The position numbers and the translations under genes are program-made. A stretch of DNA of 33,405 nucleotides from Paracoccaceae bacterium (GTDB lineage Bacteria; Pseudomonadota; Alphaproteobacteria; Rhodobacterales; Rhodobacteraceae). Where the stretch lies: assembly GCA_020629115.1 (NCBI GenBank), contig JAHDDY010000005.1, forward strand, positions 50,171-83,575, read 5' to 3'. Positions 16,712 to 25,143 of the stretch are shown here, in pieces; the first letter of the stretch is position 1, and each line of letters begins with the position of its first letter. The notes below the pieces were generated by a model. It searched no databases, was not told the DNA's origin, and saw nothing but the letters and a program-made list of their open reading frames with translations.

Positions 16712-17781
16712 GCCGATATCCTCCGTATCCACTGGTCGATGGCCACCGCGCCGATGATGAGGACGCCGATGAGCAGGTACGTCCATTGCGGGTCCGTCCC
16801 CACGAGGCGCAGGCCGAGCGAGAAGACCCCGACGATCAGCGCCCCGAACAGCATCCCCATGACCGAGCCGCGCCCGCCGAACAGCGATATCCCGCCGATG
16901 ACGACCGCGGTGATGGATTCGATGTTGGCGAACTGCCCCGCCGTGGGCGAGACCGATCCGATGCGCCCGATCAGCACCCAGCCCGCCAGCGCGCAGATCA
17001 GCCCCGCAATGACGTAGACCGAGATGAGCGTGCGGGTGACATTCACCCCCGCCAGTTCCGCCGCGTCCGGATCGTCGCCGATGGCGTAGACGTGGCGGCC
17101 CCAGGCGGTGTGCTTCAGGACGTAGGCCAGCACCACGACCAGTAGCACCATGGCGATGACGCCGTAGGTGAAGACGGCCCCCTGGAACGACACCTTCTCG
17201 CCGAAGAATTGCAGGATCGGGGCGTTCGCCTCGATCTCCTGACTGCGGATCGTCTCGTTGGCCGAGTAGAGGAAATTCGTGGCGAGCACGATCTGCCACA
17301 TGCCGAGCGTCACGATGAAGGGCGGCAGGCGCATGAGCGCGACCAGCGCCCCGTTGACGAAGCCGCACAAGGCCCCGACCCCGAAACCGCACAGGACGGC
17401 GACGCTGGGCGGCAGGCCGTAGCGAAAGGCGAACTGGCCCATCACCACGGAAGACAGCACCATGATCGCCCCGACCGACAGGTCGATCCCGGCGGTCAGG
17501 ATCACAAGCGTCTGCGCGGCGCCGACCACGCCGACGATGGCGACCTGCTGCAGGATGAGCGTGAGCGCGAAGGGCGAGAAGAACTTCGAGCCGAGCAGCA
17601 GCCAGAAGGTGACGACCGACAGGATCAGCACGATGAGCGGCACCGCCGCGGGCGTGCGGTGCAGCCAGTGCTGGACCGTGCGCAGGATACCGCGCCGGTC
17701 GTCCTCGAAGGAGGCCACGCCCGCATCCGCCCCGGATGCCGCATCCTCGTACCGCTCGCGCGCCGTTGTCTCATTCGTCAC
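16708..17781 (-). CDS. frcC: Sugar ABC transporter permease, FrcC-like
   Basis: A 357-residue integral membrane permease of the BPD_transp_2 (ribose/xylose-type) family with about eight to ten hydrophobic segments, including LVILTAGIDLSVGAIMVLSS and the conserved GGISLFGGRGSVMGMLFGALI. It starts at GTG 17781 with GGGGAG upstream (ATG is absent in frame there). It overlaps frcA by ATGA and is separated from frcB by a 78-bp gap that contains a strong hairpin (17805-17832). Forms the membrane channel for the sugar bound by FrcB. Confidence 0.93.
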   Translation of the reverse strand: MTNETTARERYEDAASGADAGVASFEDDRRGILRTVQHWLHRTPAAVPLIVLILSVVTFWLLLGSKFFSPFALTLILQQVAIVGVVGAAQTLVILTAGIDLSVGAIMVLSSVVMGQFAFRYGLPPSVAVLCGFGVGALCGFVNGALVALMRLPPFIVTLGMWQIVLATNFLYSANETIRSQEIEANAPILQFFGEKVSFQGAVFTYGVIAMVLLVVVLAYVLKHTAWGRHVYAIGDDPDAAELAGVNVTRTLISVYVIAGLICALAGWVLIGRIGSVSPTAGQFANIESITAVVIGGISLFGGRGSVMGMLFGALIVGVFSLGLRLVGTDPQWTYLLIGVLIIGAVAIDQWIRRISA

Positions 17782-17804
17782 GTATCGCTCCCCTCATGCG
17801 AAAT

Positions 17805-17832
17805 GGGGCGGCAGGCCCTCGCCCGCCGCCCC
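17805..17832 (-). terminator. Hairpin between frcB and frcC
   Basis: Arms GGGGCGGC (17805-17812) and GCCGCCCC (17825-17832) form an 8-bp GC stem with a 12-nt loop, 28 bases after frcB. Such a hairpin usually attenuates transcription or protects the frcB 3' end, giving more binding protein than permease. Confidence 0.5.
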
Positions 17833-17859
17833 GGTATCGTTGATCACCTCACAGGGGCA

Positions 17860-18891
17860 TCAGCCCCAGCACTTGTCCATGCCCTCCGCGACGTCGATGG
17901 ACTCGACGCCGTCGGCCGGCTCCGCCGTCACCAGCGCGACGCCGGTGTCGAAGAAGTCCTTGCCGGGGGTGTTCTCGGGCAGGGTGCCGTCCTTGGCGAA
18001 GGCGGCGATGGCCTCGACGCCGAGGGAGGCCATCAGCAGCGGGTATTGCTGCGAGGTCGCGCCGATCACGCCATCCTTCACGTTCTGCACGCCCGGGCAG
18101 CCGCCGTCGACCGAGACGATCAGCACGTCGTTCTCGCGGCCCACGGCCTTGAGCGCCTCGTAGGCCCCGGCGGCGGCGGGTTCGTTGATCGTGTAGACGA
18201 CGTTGATGGTCGGATCCTTGACGAGCAGGTTCTCCATGGCGGTGCGCCCGCCCTCCTCGTTGCCCGCCGTCACCTCGTTGCCGACGATGCGCTCGTCGTC
18301 CTCGTCGCCCCAGCGGTTCGGGTCGCCCAGGTCGATGCCGAAGCCCTGGAGGAAGCCCTGGTCGCGCAGCACGCCGACCGACGGCTGGCTGACGGCAAGG
18401 TCGAGCATGGCGATGCGGGCGTCGGCGGCCGCATCGCCGAGGGACGCGGCGGCCCACTGCCCGATCAGCTCGCCAGCGAGGAAGTTGTCGGTCGCGAAGG
18501 TGGCGTCCGCAGAGTCGATCGGCTCCAGCGGCGTGTCGAGGGCGATGACGAGGAGGCCCGCGTCGCGCGCCTGCGTCACCGCCGGGACGATGCCCTTGGT
18601 GTCCGACGCGGTGATGAGGATGCCCGACGCGCCGTCGGCGATGCACGTCTCGATTGCCGCGACCTGGCTTTCGGAATCGCCGTCGATCTTGCCGGCGTAG
18701 GATTTCAGCTCGATGCCCAGTTCCTCGGCCTTGGCGGTCGCGCCCTCCTTCATCTTGACGAAGAAGGGGTTCGTATCGGTCTTGGTGATGAGGCAGGCGC
18801 TCGTCTTGCCGTGCGAGCCGGCGAAGGCCGTCTGGGCGGTGAGAGCGACGGCGAGCGCGCCGATGGCGGCCCCGATCTTGAGAGTCTTCAT
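17860..18891 (-). CDS. frcB: Periplasmic sugar-binding protein, FrcB-like
   Basis: A 343-residue substrate-binding protein of the ribose/LacI-like (type I) fold. The start ATG 18891 has GGAGGAAA upstream and begins a signal peptide ([20 protein letters not shown], cleavage after AFA near residue 24). The mature chain has [12 protein letters not shown] near the start, [19 protein letters not shown] in the middle, and a C-terminal [17 protein letters not shown] region. These blocks match, from memory, Sinorhizobium meliloti FrcB, the high-affinity fructose/mannose/ribose binding protein. First gene of frcBCA; regulated possibly by the GntR upstream. Confidence 0.92.
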   Translation of the reverse strand: MKTLKIGAAIGALAVALTAQTAFAGSHGKTSACLITKTDTNPFFVKMKEGATAKAEELGIELKSYAGKIDGDSESQVAAIETCIADGASGILITASDTKGIVPAVTQARDAGLLVIALDTPLEPIDSADATFATDNFLAGELIGQWAAASLGDAAADARIAMLDLAVSQPSVGVLRDQGFLQGFGIDLGDPNRWGDEDDERIVGNEVTAGNEEGGRTAMENLLVKDPTINVVYTINEPAAAGAYEALKAVGRENDVLIVSVDGGCPGVQNVKDGVIGATSQQYPLLMASLGVEAIAAFAKDGTLPENTPGKDFFDTGVALVTAEPADGVESIDVAEGMDKCWG

Positions 18892-18981
18892 GGATTTCCT
18901 CCGTTGGCGGGCCCGGGCCGCTCTGGCGGCGACCGCGTGGCGAACGACGGTACGGTCACACTGCCGTGAACGGAGAGTCAA

Positions 18982-19002
18982 CCGTTAACGCGGGGTTAAC
19001 GG
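18982..19002. promoter_or_regulatory. 21-bp palindrome upstream of frcB, candidate operator
   Basis: CCGTTAAC at 18982-18989 and GTTAACGG at 18995-19002 are perfect 8-bp inverted arms with a 5-bp spacer, about 90 bases upstream of the frcB start and in the 216-bp gap after the GntR gene. On the minus strand a TTGACT follows directly, but no good -10 was found 17 bases further. A dimeric regulator such as the adjacent GntR protein is a natural candidate to bind it; this is an inference. Confidence 0.5.
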
Positions 19003-19107
19003 GAATGTATTCGATAGTGCGGTGCAAGAAGAATGAGCACATGATACTTGACCTGCGATCGTCCCTGTCTCTTTCGCGCGATCCGTCTTCTTGCAGTGCA
19101 GCACTCG

Positions 19108-19827
19108 TCAGGTCTGCGTGATCTGCATGAGCGACAGGCGCGCTTCGCCCAGATGTGCTTTCATGCATTCGGCGGCGCGCTCCGGCTCGCGGCTGCGGAT
19201 GGCGTCGAGGATATCGCGGTGCTCGCGGTTGTAGCGGGCGATCATCGTCGCATCGAGCGTCAGGCCGCGCACCTGCGCCCATTGCGTATGCGCGCGGACC
19301 TTGCACACCTGGGTCATCATCCAGCGGATCATCGGATTGCCCGTGATATCGGCGAGCATCATGTGGAAGGCCTCGTCGGCCTCGGCGAAGACGTCGATGT
19401 CGTCGCCGCAGGTCTCCATCCGGCGCAGCACCGCCTCGACCCGCTCGAAATCGTGCAGGTTCGCGCGCAGGACGGCGAGGCGGCAGATATGCGGCTCCAG
19501 GGCGAAGCGGGCATCGACGAGGTCGATGGGGCGGGTCGTCTCGACGACGGCGCGCGGGGTATCCTCGTCGACGTGGATGACGTAGGTGCCGCTGCCGGGA
19601 CGGCGCTCGACGTAACCGGCCGCCTCCAGCTGGTGCAATGCCTCGCGCAGGGTGCCCCGGGCCACGCCGAACCGCCGGGCCAGTTCGCGCTCGGCGGGCA
19701 GGCGCTCCTGGTGGCCGTACTGCCCCTGCGCGATCGCCCGCTTGAGGATGACGGTCAGGTCGGACGCGCCGAGGCGACCGGATGGTGCCGCCTCGGCATC
19801 GAGGGATATCGGGTCGTCGTCGAGCAT
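19108..19827 (-). CDS. GntR family transcriptional regulator (FadR subfamily)
   Basis: A 239-residue regulator. Residues about 20-90 are a winged helix-turn-helix with ERLPAERELARRFGVARGTLREAL and GYVERRPGSGTYVI; residues about 100-235 form the all-helical FCD ligand domain (DARFALEPHICRLA, DEAFHMMLADITGNPMI, EHRDILDAI). ATG 19827 is chosen because a plausible promoter lies just upstream (19896-19924); starts further upstream would put the coding region on or near the promoter. It precedes frcBCA on the same strand, so it likely controls sugar uptake. The well-studied fructose regulator of Sinorhizobium is of another family, so this assignment is specific to this genome. Confidence 0.88.
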   Translation of the reverse strand: MLDDDPISLDAEAAPSGRLGASDLTVILKRAIAQGQYGHQERLPAERELARRFGVARGTLREALHQLEAAGYVERRPGSGTYVIHVDEDTPRAVVETTRPIDLVDARFALEPHICRLAVLRANLHDFERVEAVLRRMETCGDDIDVFAEADEAFHMMLADITGNPMIRWMMTQVCKVRAHTQWAQVRGLTLDATMIARYNREHRDILDAIRSREPERAAECMKAHLGEARLSLMQITQT

Positions 19828-19895
19828 TGCCGAGGGTCCACCATACGCTGCTACGCGGCACGGCACGACGGGTCGCCGCATCGCTGCCACGGCGA

Positions 19896-19924
19896 ACGAT
19901 AGCATGGGTCAAACCAAAACTGAA
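19896..19924 (-). promoter_or_regulatory. Candidate sigma70-type promoter of the GntR gene
   Basis: On the minus strand TTCAGT (19924-19919) and TATCGT (19901-19896) are 17 bases apart. Transcription would start near 19888 and leave a leader of about 60 bases before ATG 19827. Confidence 0.4.
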
Positions 19925-19932
19925 CCTTTGAT

Positions 19933-19957
19933 GGACCGATGCCGAGCGGATCGGTCC
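19933..19957 (-). terminator. Hairpin terminator after bactofilin
   Basis: GGACCGAT (19933-19940) and ATCGGTCC (19950-19957) form a perfect 8-bp stem with a 9-nt loop, 9 bases beyond the bactofilin stop on the minus strand. No long T-run follows. Confidence 0.55.
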
Positions 19958-19966
19958 GGACGGGGG

Positions 19967-20488
19967 TCAGGCGGGGTCGGCGGTCGGCGCGGCGGCGACC
20001 GGGCGCTCGTCCCCGAGCGGGTCCTCGGCCCGGCGGATGGAGCCTTCGAAATCCGCGCCCTCGTCCATGGCGAGCGACGAATGGGTGATGTCGCCGTCGA
20101 CGCGCGCGCTGCTGGCGAGGCGGACCTTCTGGCCCTTGATGCGGCCCGTCACCTTGCCCTTGACCGTCACCTCGTTGGAGCGGATCTCGCCCTTCACATG
20201 GGCGTTCTCGTCGACCGTCAGCATCCGGGCCGACACGTCGCCCTCGACGAGGCCCTCGACCAGGAGATCGCCCTCGGTGATGAGGTTGCCCACGACCTTC
20301 AGGTCGCTCCCGATGACGGAGGGCGAGGCCGGGGTCGCCGGGCGCACGGGCGTCGCCGCGACCGGGCGGTCGCCGGCGGGCTGGGCCGGGGGACGGGCGG
20401 GCGTCGGCGCGCCGGCGCCGGATGACGGGGCGGGCTTGTTCGCCGACCGGGGGTCGATCGGCTCGTTGATCTTCGATTTCTGGAACAT
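19967..20488 (-). CDS. Bactofilin (polymer-forming cytoskeletal protein)
   Basis: A 173-residue bactofilin: a central right-handed beta-helix core (about 57-155: SVIGSDLKVVGNLITEGDLL, VEGDVSARMLTVDENAHVKG, EVTVKGKVTGRIKG, SSARVDGDITHSSLAMDEG) flanked by Pro/Ala-rich disordered tails. Bactofilins polymerise without nucleotide and help organise cell-wall synthesis, division or stalks. Many genomes place a M23 peptidase next to the gene; here none is present, as BCP lies directly upstream on the same strand. The single ATG 20488 begins MFQKSKINEPIDP. Confidence 0.93.
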   Translation of the reverse strand: MFQKSKINEPIDPRSANKPAPSSGAGAPTPARPPAQPAGDRPVAATPVRPATPASPSVIGSDLKVVGNLITEGDLLVEGLVEGDVSARMLTVDENAHVKGEIRSNEVTVKGKVTGRIKGQKVRLASSARVDGDITHSSLAMDEGADFEGSIRRAEDPLGDERPVAAAPTADPA

Positions 20489-20588
20489 GACTGCTGGGTC
20501 CTCGGCCGGTTGCGCACCCCCGACGGGTGAAGGCTGTTACGGGAGCGGATGCTGACCGATAGTGGCACGCAAATCAAGGTACGAGGGC

Positions 20589-20610
20589 GCGAATCGTTAA
20601 CGCGATTCGC
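20589..20610 (-). terminator. Hairpin directly after the bcp stop
   Basis: GCGAATCG (20589-20596) and CGATTCGC (20603-20610) form an 8-bp stem with a 6-nt loop that abuts the bcp stop codon. It separates bcp from bactofilin. Confidence 0.5.
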
Positions 20611-21087
20611 CTAGCCGATCTCCCGCACCGCCTCCAGGACCGCCGCCGCATGACCGGCCGGCTTGACCCTGGCGAAGACGCGCCGGATCGTACCCTGCCC
20701 GTCGATGACGTAGGTCGTGCGCTCGATGCCCATGAAGGTCTTGCCGTAGAGGCGCTTTTCCTTCCAGACGCCGTAGCGTTCGGCGATATCCGTTTCCGCG
20801 TCCGACACCAGGGCGATGCCCAGATCGTGCTTGTCGCGGAACCTGTCGTGCTTGGGCACCGGGTCCTTCGATACGCCGAGAACCGTCGCCCCCGCTGCCT
20901 CGAACGCCGCTGTCAGCGCGGTGAAATCGAGCGCCTCGGTGGTGCAGCCGGGCGTATCGTCACGCGGGTAGAAATAGAGGATGACGATGCGGCCCGCGTG
21001 ATCGGACAGCGAGACGCTGCCGCCCCCGTCGCGCGGGGCGGTGAAGCCGGGGGCCTGTGCGCCCTCTGCGAGAAGATCGGTCGCCAT
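20611..21087 (-). CDS. bcp: Thioredoxin-dependent peroxiredoxin, BCP family
   Basis: A 158-residue peroxiredoxin that reduces hydroperoxides. The catalytic motif is PRDDTPGCTTEALDF with peroxidatic Cys48. The second Cys found five residues later in E. coli-type BCP is replaced by Leu53, and the protein contains no other Cys, so it is a 1-Cys type that needs an external thiol reductant. ATG 21087 begins MATDLLAEGA; the far upstream open frame has no coding signs. Its 5' end is divergent from the AsmA-like gene. Confidence 0.92.
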   Translation of the reverse strand: MATDLLAEGAQAPGFTAPRDGGGSVSLSDHAGRIVILYFYPRDDTPGCTTEALDFTALTAAFEAAGATVLGVSKDPVPKHDRFRDKHDLGIALVSDAETDIAERYGVWKEKRLYGKTFMGIERTTYVIDGQGTIRRVFARVKPAGHAAAVLEAVREIG

Positions 21088-21271
21088 GGCGAAGCTCCGT
21101 CGGGGTGGCCGGGCGCGCATCCTGACCGCGCGGACGGCGCAGGGCAACCGTTTACGCCGTAATAATGCGACGCGCCTACAGTGGCGGGCGGCGGCAGTGA
21201 TGAACGGACGCGCGGCGACGGATGGCGCGGCGCGGTCCCCTTGCAAGACGGAGTCGCCTTTCTTGGCAGGC

Positions 21272-24200
21272 ATGCGCGGCATATCGAGGATCGGACGGGG
21301 CGCATCGCGGCTCGTCATCTTCCTGATGCTGGCAGTCTTGGCCGTCGGTGCGCGCCTCGCCTGGGGAGCGATCGACGTGCCGATGCCCGAGCGGGCGCTC
21401 GCGGCGCTGACGGCGCGCGTCGCGCCGGGGCTGTCGGTGACGGCCTCGGCGGCGCGGTTCGACCTGCTGGGCCGGGAAGGGCCGAGCGGGCTGACGCTGC
21501 GGGACATGACGCTGACCGACGGGGCGGGCCGGCGCCTTGCCGCCGTGCCGGTACTGGGCGTGTCGATGACGGTCGGCCCCCGCGGCGCGGTGCTGCACGG
21601 CATCCGGATCGACGGGGCGCGGGTGGCGGTGGCGCGGCGGGCGGACGGGACGCTGGATCTCGGCATCGACGGGCTGACCGGAGACGGCCTTGCCCTGTCC
21701 CGGGACGGGGCGATCCGCATCCCGCCCGTCATCCTGACCGACGCCGTGCTCGACTATCGCGACGAGGCGACCGGGGTGCGGGCGAGCCTGCGCGCCGACC
21801 GGGCCTCCCACGCGCCGGACGGGCGGATGGCGCTGTCGGGGATGCTGACGGTCGGGGATGCGGACCCCGTGGCGGTATCCCTGCGCGCCGCACCGGGCTA
21901 CGACGGCGGCAGGATCGTCGAGGCCGAGGTCGATGCGCTCTTTCCGCCCGCCCTCGCCCCCCTTCATCCGGCGCTCGCCCCGCTCGCGGCGGTCGATCTG
22001 CGCGTTCGCGGCGATATCGACGCCGTTCTCGCACCGGACGGGTCGCCGGTCGCGCTGACCGCCGCGCTCGATGCGCCGGAGGGCGGCGCGGTGCGGATCG
22101 GCGGGCGGACGTGGCCCATCGCGTCCGTGCAGGCCGAGATCGACTACGCGCCGGATCGCCTGACGCTCGACTTCCCGCGCATCGTCGTCGCGGAGGACGG
22201 CATCGAGGCGACGGTGCGGGCGAAGGCACGGCAAACCGGGGAGGTATGGCGCGTGACCGCCGCGGCCCCCTCCCTCGCCCTGTCCGGCGCGGCAGCGTCC
22301 CTGACCGCCGGTGCCGTATCCGTCGAAGCCGTCACGACCGGCGAGGGCGTGACGATCGAGGCGCTGGCGATGGCCGGCCCGGTCCTGATCATGACGCAGG
22401 GCGGCGAGACGCTGCGCGCCGCCTCGCTGACGGCCACGGGGCGCACGGAGGCGGACGGGTTCGTGCTCGACCGAATATCCTCAGCCGGGATCGAGGCGAC
22501 GGGGCACGACCTGCGCCTCGATATCGAGACGATGACGGGGCGGGCCTCGGTCGCGGCGGATGCGATCTCGCTGCACGACATGGCGCTCGGCCCGCTCACC
22601 CTGCGTCGCGGCGGGGATATCGCCCGGGCGCAATGGATGCGCGGCGGGCTTCGCGTCGACCGGCCCGCGCACGGAACCGCCTTCACCGTGACCGCGCTCG
22701 ACGATCTCGACCTGCGCCTCGCGGGAGGGCGGCGTCTGGAGGTTCCCGGGCTGACGATGGCGGGGCGGGTGGCGAAGGGCGCGCTGACGGTGAAGCGCCT
22801 GCGCGCCGGGCGCGGACGGGCGACGCTGCCGGCGCTCTACGACATGCCGATGCCCTTCGAGGCGCTCGACCTATCTCTGGAGGCGAAGGGCGGCGCAGTG
22901 GCGATACGCCGGGCCTCCCTGCGAGTGGCGGGCGTGCCGGTGACGGGCGACGGGCGGTTGATGCACCGGGGAAAGGGTCTGGGCGGGCGGCTGTCGCTCG
23001 CCGTTCCGAAGGCGGACCATGCCGCCCTGATGGCGCTGTGGCCGCGTTCCGTCGCGGCGGGGGCGCGGCGCTGGGCGATGCGGCACGTGCTGGACGGCGA
23101 CCTGTCGGACGTGGCGGTCGAGGCGCGGTTGGGCGAGCGTACCGACATGGCCATCGCCTTCGACTTCGCCGGGGCGGCCATCGCCCCGCTCGACGGGCTG
23201 CCCCCCCTGCGCGGGGCGCGCGGGCGGGGAGAGATGGCGGACGGGCGGCTCGATATCGTCCTGGCGGCGGCGCGGGTCGCGGTTCCGGGCGGCGGGACGT
23301 TCGCGGTGCGGGACGGGCGCTTCTCGATCCCCGATCTCCGGGCCGCCATTCCGCAAGGCGAGGTCGCGCTGGCCGTCGACGGGCCGGCGCGCAGCGTGCT
23401 GGGCTTCCTCGACCATCCGCCCCTGCGCCTCGTCTCCCCCACCGGATTCGATATCGAGACGATGCGCGGCGCGGCGCGCGGCACGCTGAAGGCGACGATC
23501 CCGCTCACGCCCGGCATCCGCCGGTCGGACCTGGCGTTCGAGGCCGCCGCGACGATCCGCGACTTCGACCTGCGCGAGCCGCACACGAAGGCGCGGATCA
23601 CCGGCGACACGCTCGCCGCGGCCGTGACGCCGGAGGGTATCGCCTTCCGCACGGATGCCCGCATCGACGGCCTGTCGGCCCGCCTGCGCTTTCGGCAGTC
23701 CTTCGCGCCGCCCCCGCCGGGCGAGCCGGAGGGGGAGCTGACGGTCCGGTCCTACCTCACGCGGGAGGACGTGCCCCGCACCGCCGGGCTGGACCTGCGC
23801 CCCTATATCGACGGCGTGGCCGCGCTCGACGCGACGGTGGACCTGTACCCCGGAGGCGCCGCGCGCTTCACCGCCAATGCGGACCTGACCGCCACCGCGC
23901 TCGATCTCGTCCCGCTCGGCTGGAAGAAGCCCGACGGCATCCCGGTCGTCGCGGTCGTGACGGGCTTTCGCAACGCGGACGGCGCGGGCGAGATCGAGAG
24001 TATCGACATTCGCGGCGCGGGGGTGGAGATTCGCGGCCGGGCCGGGTTCGACGCGGACGGCGCGATCCGCCGGGCCGATTTCGAGCGCATCGCCCTCGCC
24101 GACCTGCTGGACACCAGTCTGCGGTATCGCCGGGGCGGGGCCGGCGACGGGCGGCGCATCGAGCTGGACGGCGGCTATCTCGACCTGCGCCGCATCGTCG

Positions 24201-25072
24201 CCGCCGCGCTGGATGCGGACACGCCCTCCCCCGTTCCCCGCGCCGCAGGTCCCGCCCCGGCGACGGACATCCTCGCCCGCATCCGCCGGGTACGCCTGCG
24301 CGAGGGTCTCGATATCGAGGCGCTGGGCGGGCGGTTCCGGTTCGCGGACGGGCGGATCGTGGCGGCGGACATGCGCGGGCGTCTGAACGGGCGGGCGGCG
24401 GCGCATCTGCTGGCGGAGCGCCGGGGCGCGGAGATGACCCTGCATCTGGCCGCGCCCGATGCGGGGGCCTTTCTCGATGCGGCCTCGGTCCTCGAAGGGG
24501 CGACCGGCGGGCGGCTGCGTCTCGATGCACGGCTACGCGAGGGCGAGCGGGGAGGCGCACCGACCGTCGAGGGCCTCGCGACCGCGCACGGCATCGTCAT
24601 CCGGGATTCGGACACCCTGCGCCGTATGCTCTCGGGCGGGGCCGTCTCGTCGCTGGCGCGGCGGATGCTGTCGGACGGGCTGGCCTTCACGAAGGTCGAA
24701 CTGCCGTTCTCGGGCGTCGCCGGGCGGTGGTCCATCGCCGAGGGGGTGGCCTGGGGCGACGCGCTCGGGCTGACGCTGGACGGCTCCTACGATATCGCGC
24801 GCCACGACATCGACCTGCGCGGCACGCTCTCGCCCGCCTATGCCATCAACGGCGCGCTCGGGGCGGTGCCCCTGCTCGGCACCCTGCTGACGGGGGGCGA
24901 GGGCGAGGGGATGTTCGGGATCACCTTCGCCATCGGCGGCACGACCGACGCGCCGCGCGTCCGGGTCAACCCGGTCTCGGCCCTCGCCCCCGGCTTCCTG
25001 CGCAAGATCGTCTCGGGCGTGATGGACGGGCGCGCGCCGGACCCGCCCCCGACGCGCCGCGCCGTCCGCTGA
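21272..25072 (+). CDS. Large AsmA/DUF3971-like membrane-anchored protein
   Basis: About 1266 residues. One N-terminal transmembrane helix (about 12-32, RLVIFLMLAVLAVGARLAWG) is followed by a very long beta-rich periplasmic region made of repeated short strand blocks (for example DFRVRGDIDAV, LRASLRADRASH type), and a C-terminal AsmA-like part with LRGTLSPAYAINGALGAVPLL. This is the organisation of the YhdP/TamB/AsmA class, long bridge-like proteins thought to move phospholipids between membranes; the function here is inferred from the class only. Start ATG 21272 gives MRGISRIGRGASR directly before the helix; an in-frame ATG at 21200 would add 24 residues. Divergent from bcp. Confidence 0.82.
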   Translation: MRGISRIGRGASRLVIFLMLAVLAVGARLAWGAIDVPMPERALAALTARVAPGLSVTASAARFDLLGREGPSGLTLRDMTLTDGAGRRLAAVPVLGVSMTVGPRGAVLHGIRIDGARVAVARRADGTLDLGIDGLTGDGLALSRDGAIRIPPVILTDAVLDYRDEATGVRASLRADRASHAPDGRMALSGMLTVGDADPVAVSLRAAPGYDGGRIVEAEVDALFPPALAPLHPALAPLAAVDLRVRGDIDAVLAPDGSPVALTAALDAPEGGAVRIGGRTWPIASVQAEIDYAPDRLTLDFPRIVVAEDGIEATVRAKARQTGEVWRVTAAAPSLALSGAAASLTAGAVSVEAVTTGEGVTIEALAMAGPVLIMTQGGETLRAASLTATGRTEADGFVLDRISSAGIEATGHDLRLDIETMTGRASVAADAISLHDMALGPLTLRRGGDIARAQWMRGGLRVDRPAHGTAFTVTALDDLDLRLAGGRRLEVPGLTMAGRVAKGALTVKRLRAGRGRATLPALYDMPMPFEALDLSLEAKGGAVAIRRASLRVAGVPVTGDGRLMHRGKGLGGRLSLAVPKADHAALMALWPRSVAAGARRWAMRHVLDGDLSDVAVEARLGERTDMAIAFDFAGAAIAPLDGLPPLRGARGRGEMADGRLDIVLAAARVAVPGGGTFAVRDGRFSIPDLRAAIPQGEVALAVDGPARSVLGFLDHPPLRLVSPTGFDIETMRGAARGTLKATIPLTPGIRRSDLAFEAAATIRDFDLREPHTKARITGDTLAAAVTPEGIAFRTDARIDGLSARLRFRQSFAPPPPGEPEGELTVRSYLTREDVPRTAGLDLRPYIDGVAALDATVDLYPGGAARFTANADLTATALDLVPLGWKKPDGIPVVAVVTGFRNADGAGEIESIDIRGAGVEIRGRAGFDADGAIRRADFERIALADLLDTSLRYRRGGAGDGRRIELDGGYLDLRRIVAAALDADTPSPVPRAAGPAPATDILARIRRVRLREGLDIEALGGRFRFADGRIVAADMRGRLNGRAAAHLLAERRGAEMTLHLAAPDAGAFLDAASVLEGATGGRLRLDARLREGERGGAPTVEGLATAHGIVIRDSDTLRRMLSGGAVSSLARRMLSDGLAFTKVELPFSGVAGRWSIAEGVAWGDALGLTLDGSYDIARHDIDLRGTLSPAYAINGALGAVPLLGTLLTGGEGEGMFGITFAIGGTTDAPRVRVNPVSALAPGFLRKIVSGVMDGRAPDPPPTRRAVR

Positions 25073-25143
25073 ATGTGCGTGACGATCGGCCCCCGCGCCT
25101 TATCTCCGGGCAGATCGGATGCCGAACGGGGGAGCGACGGACC

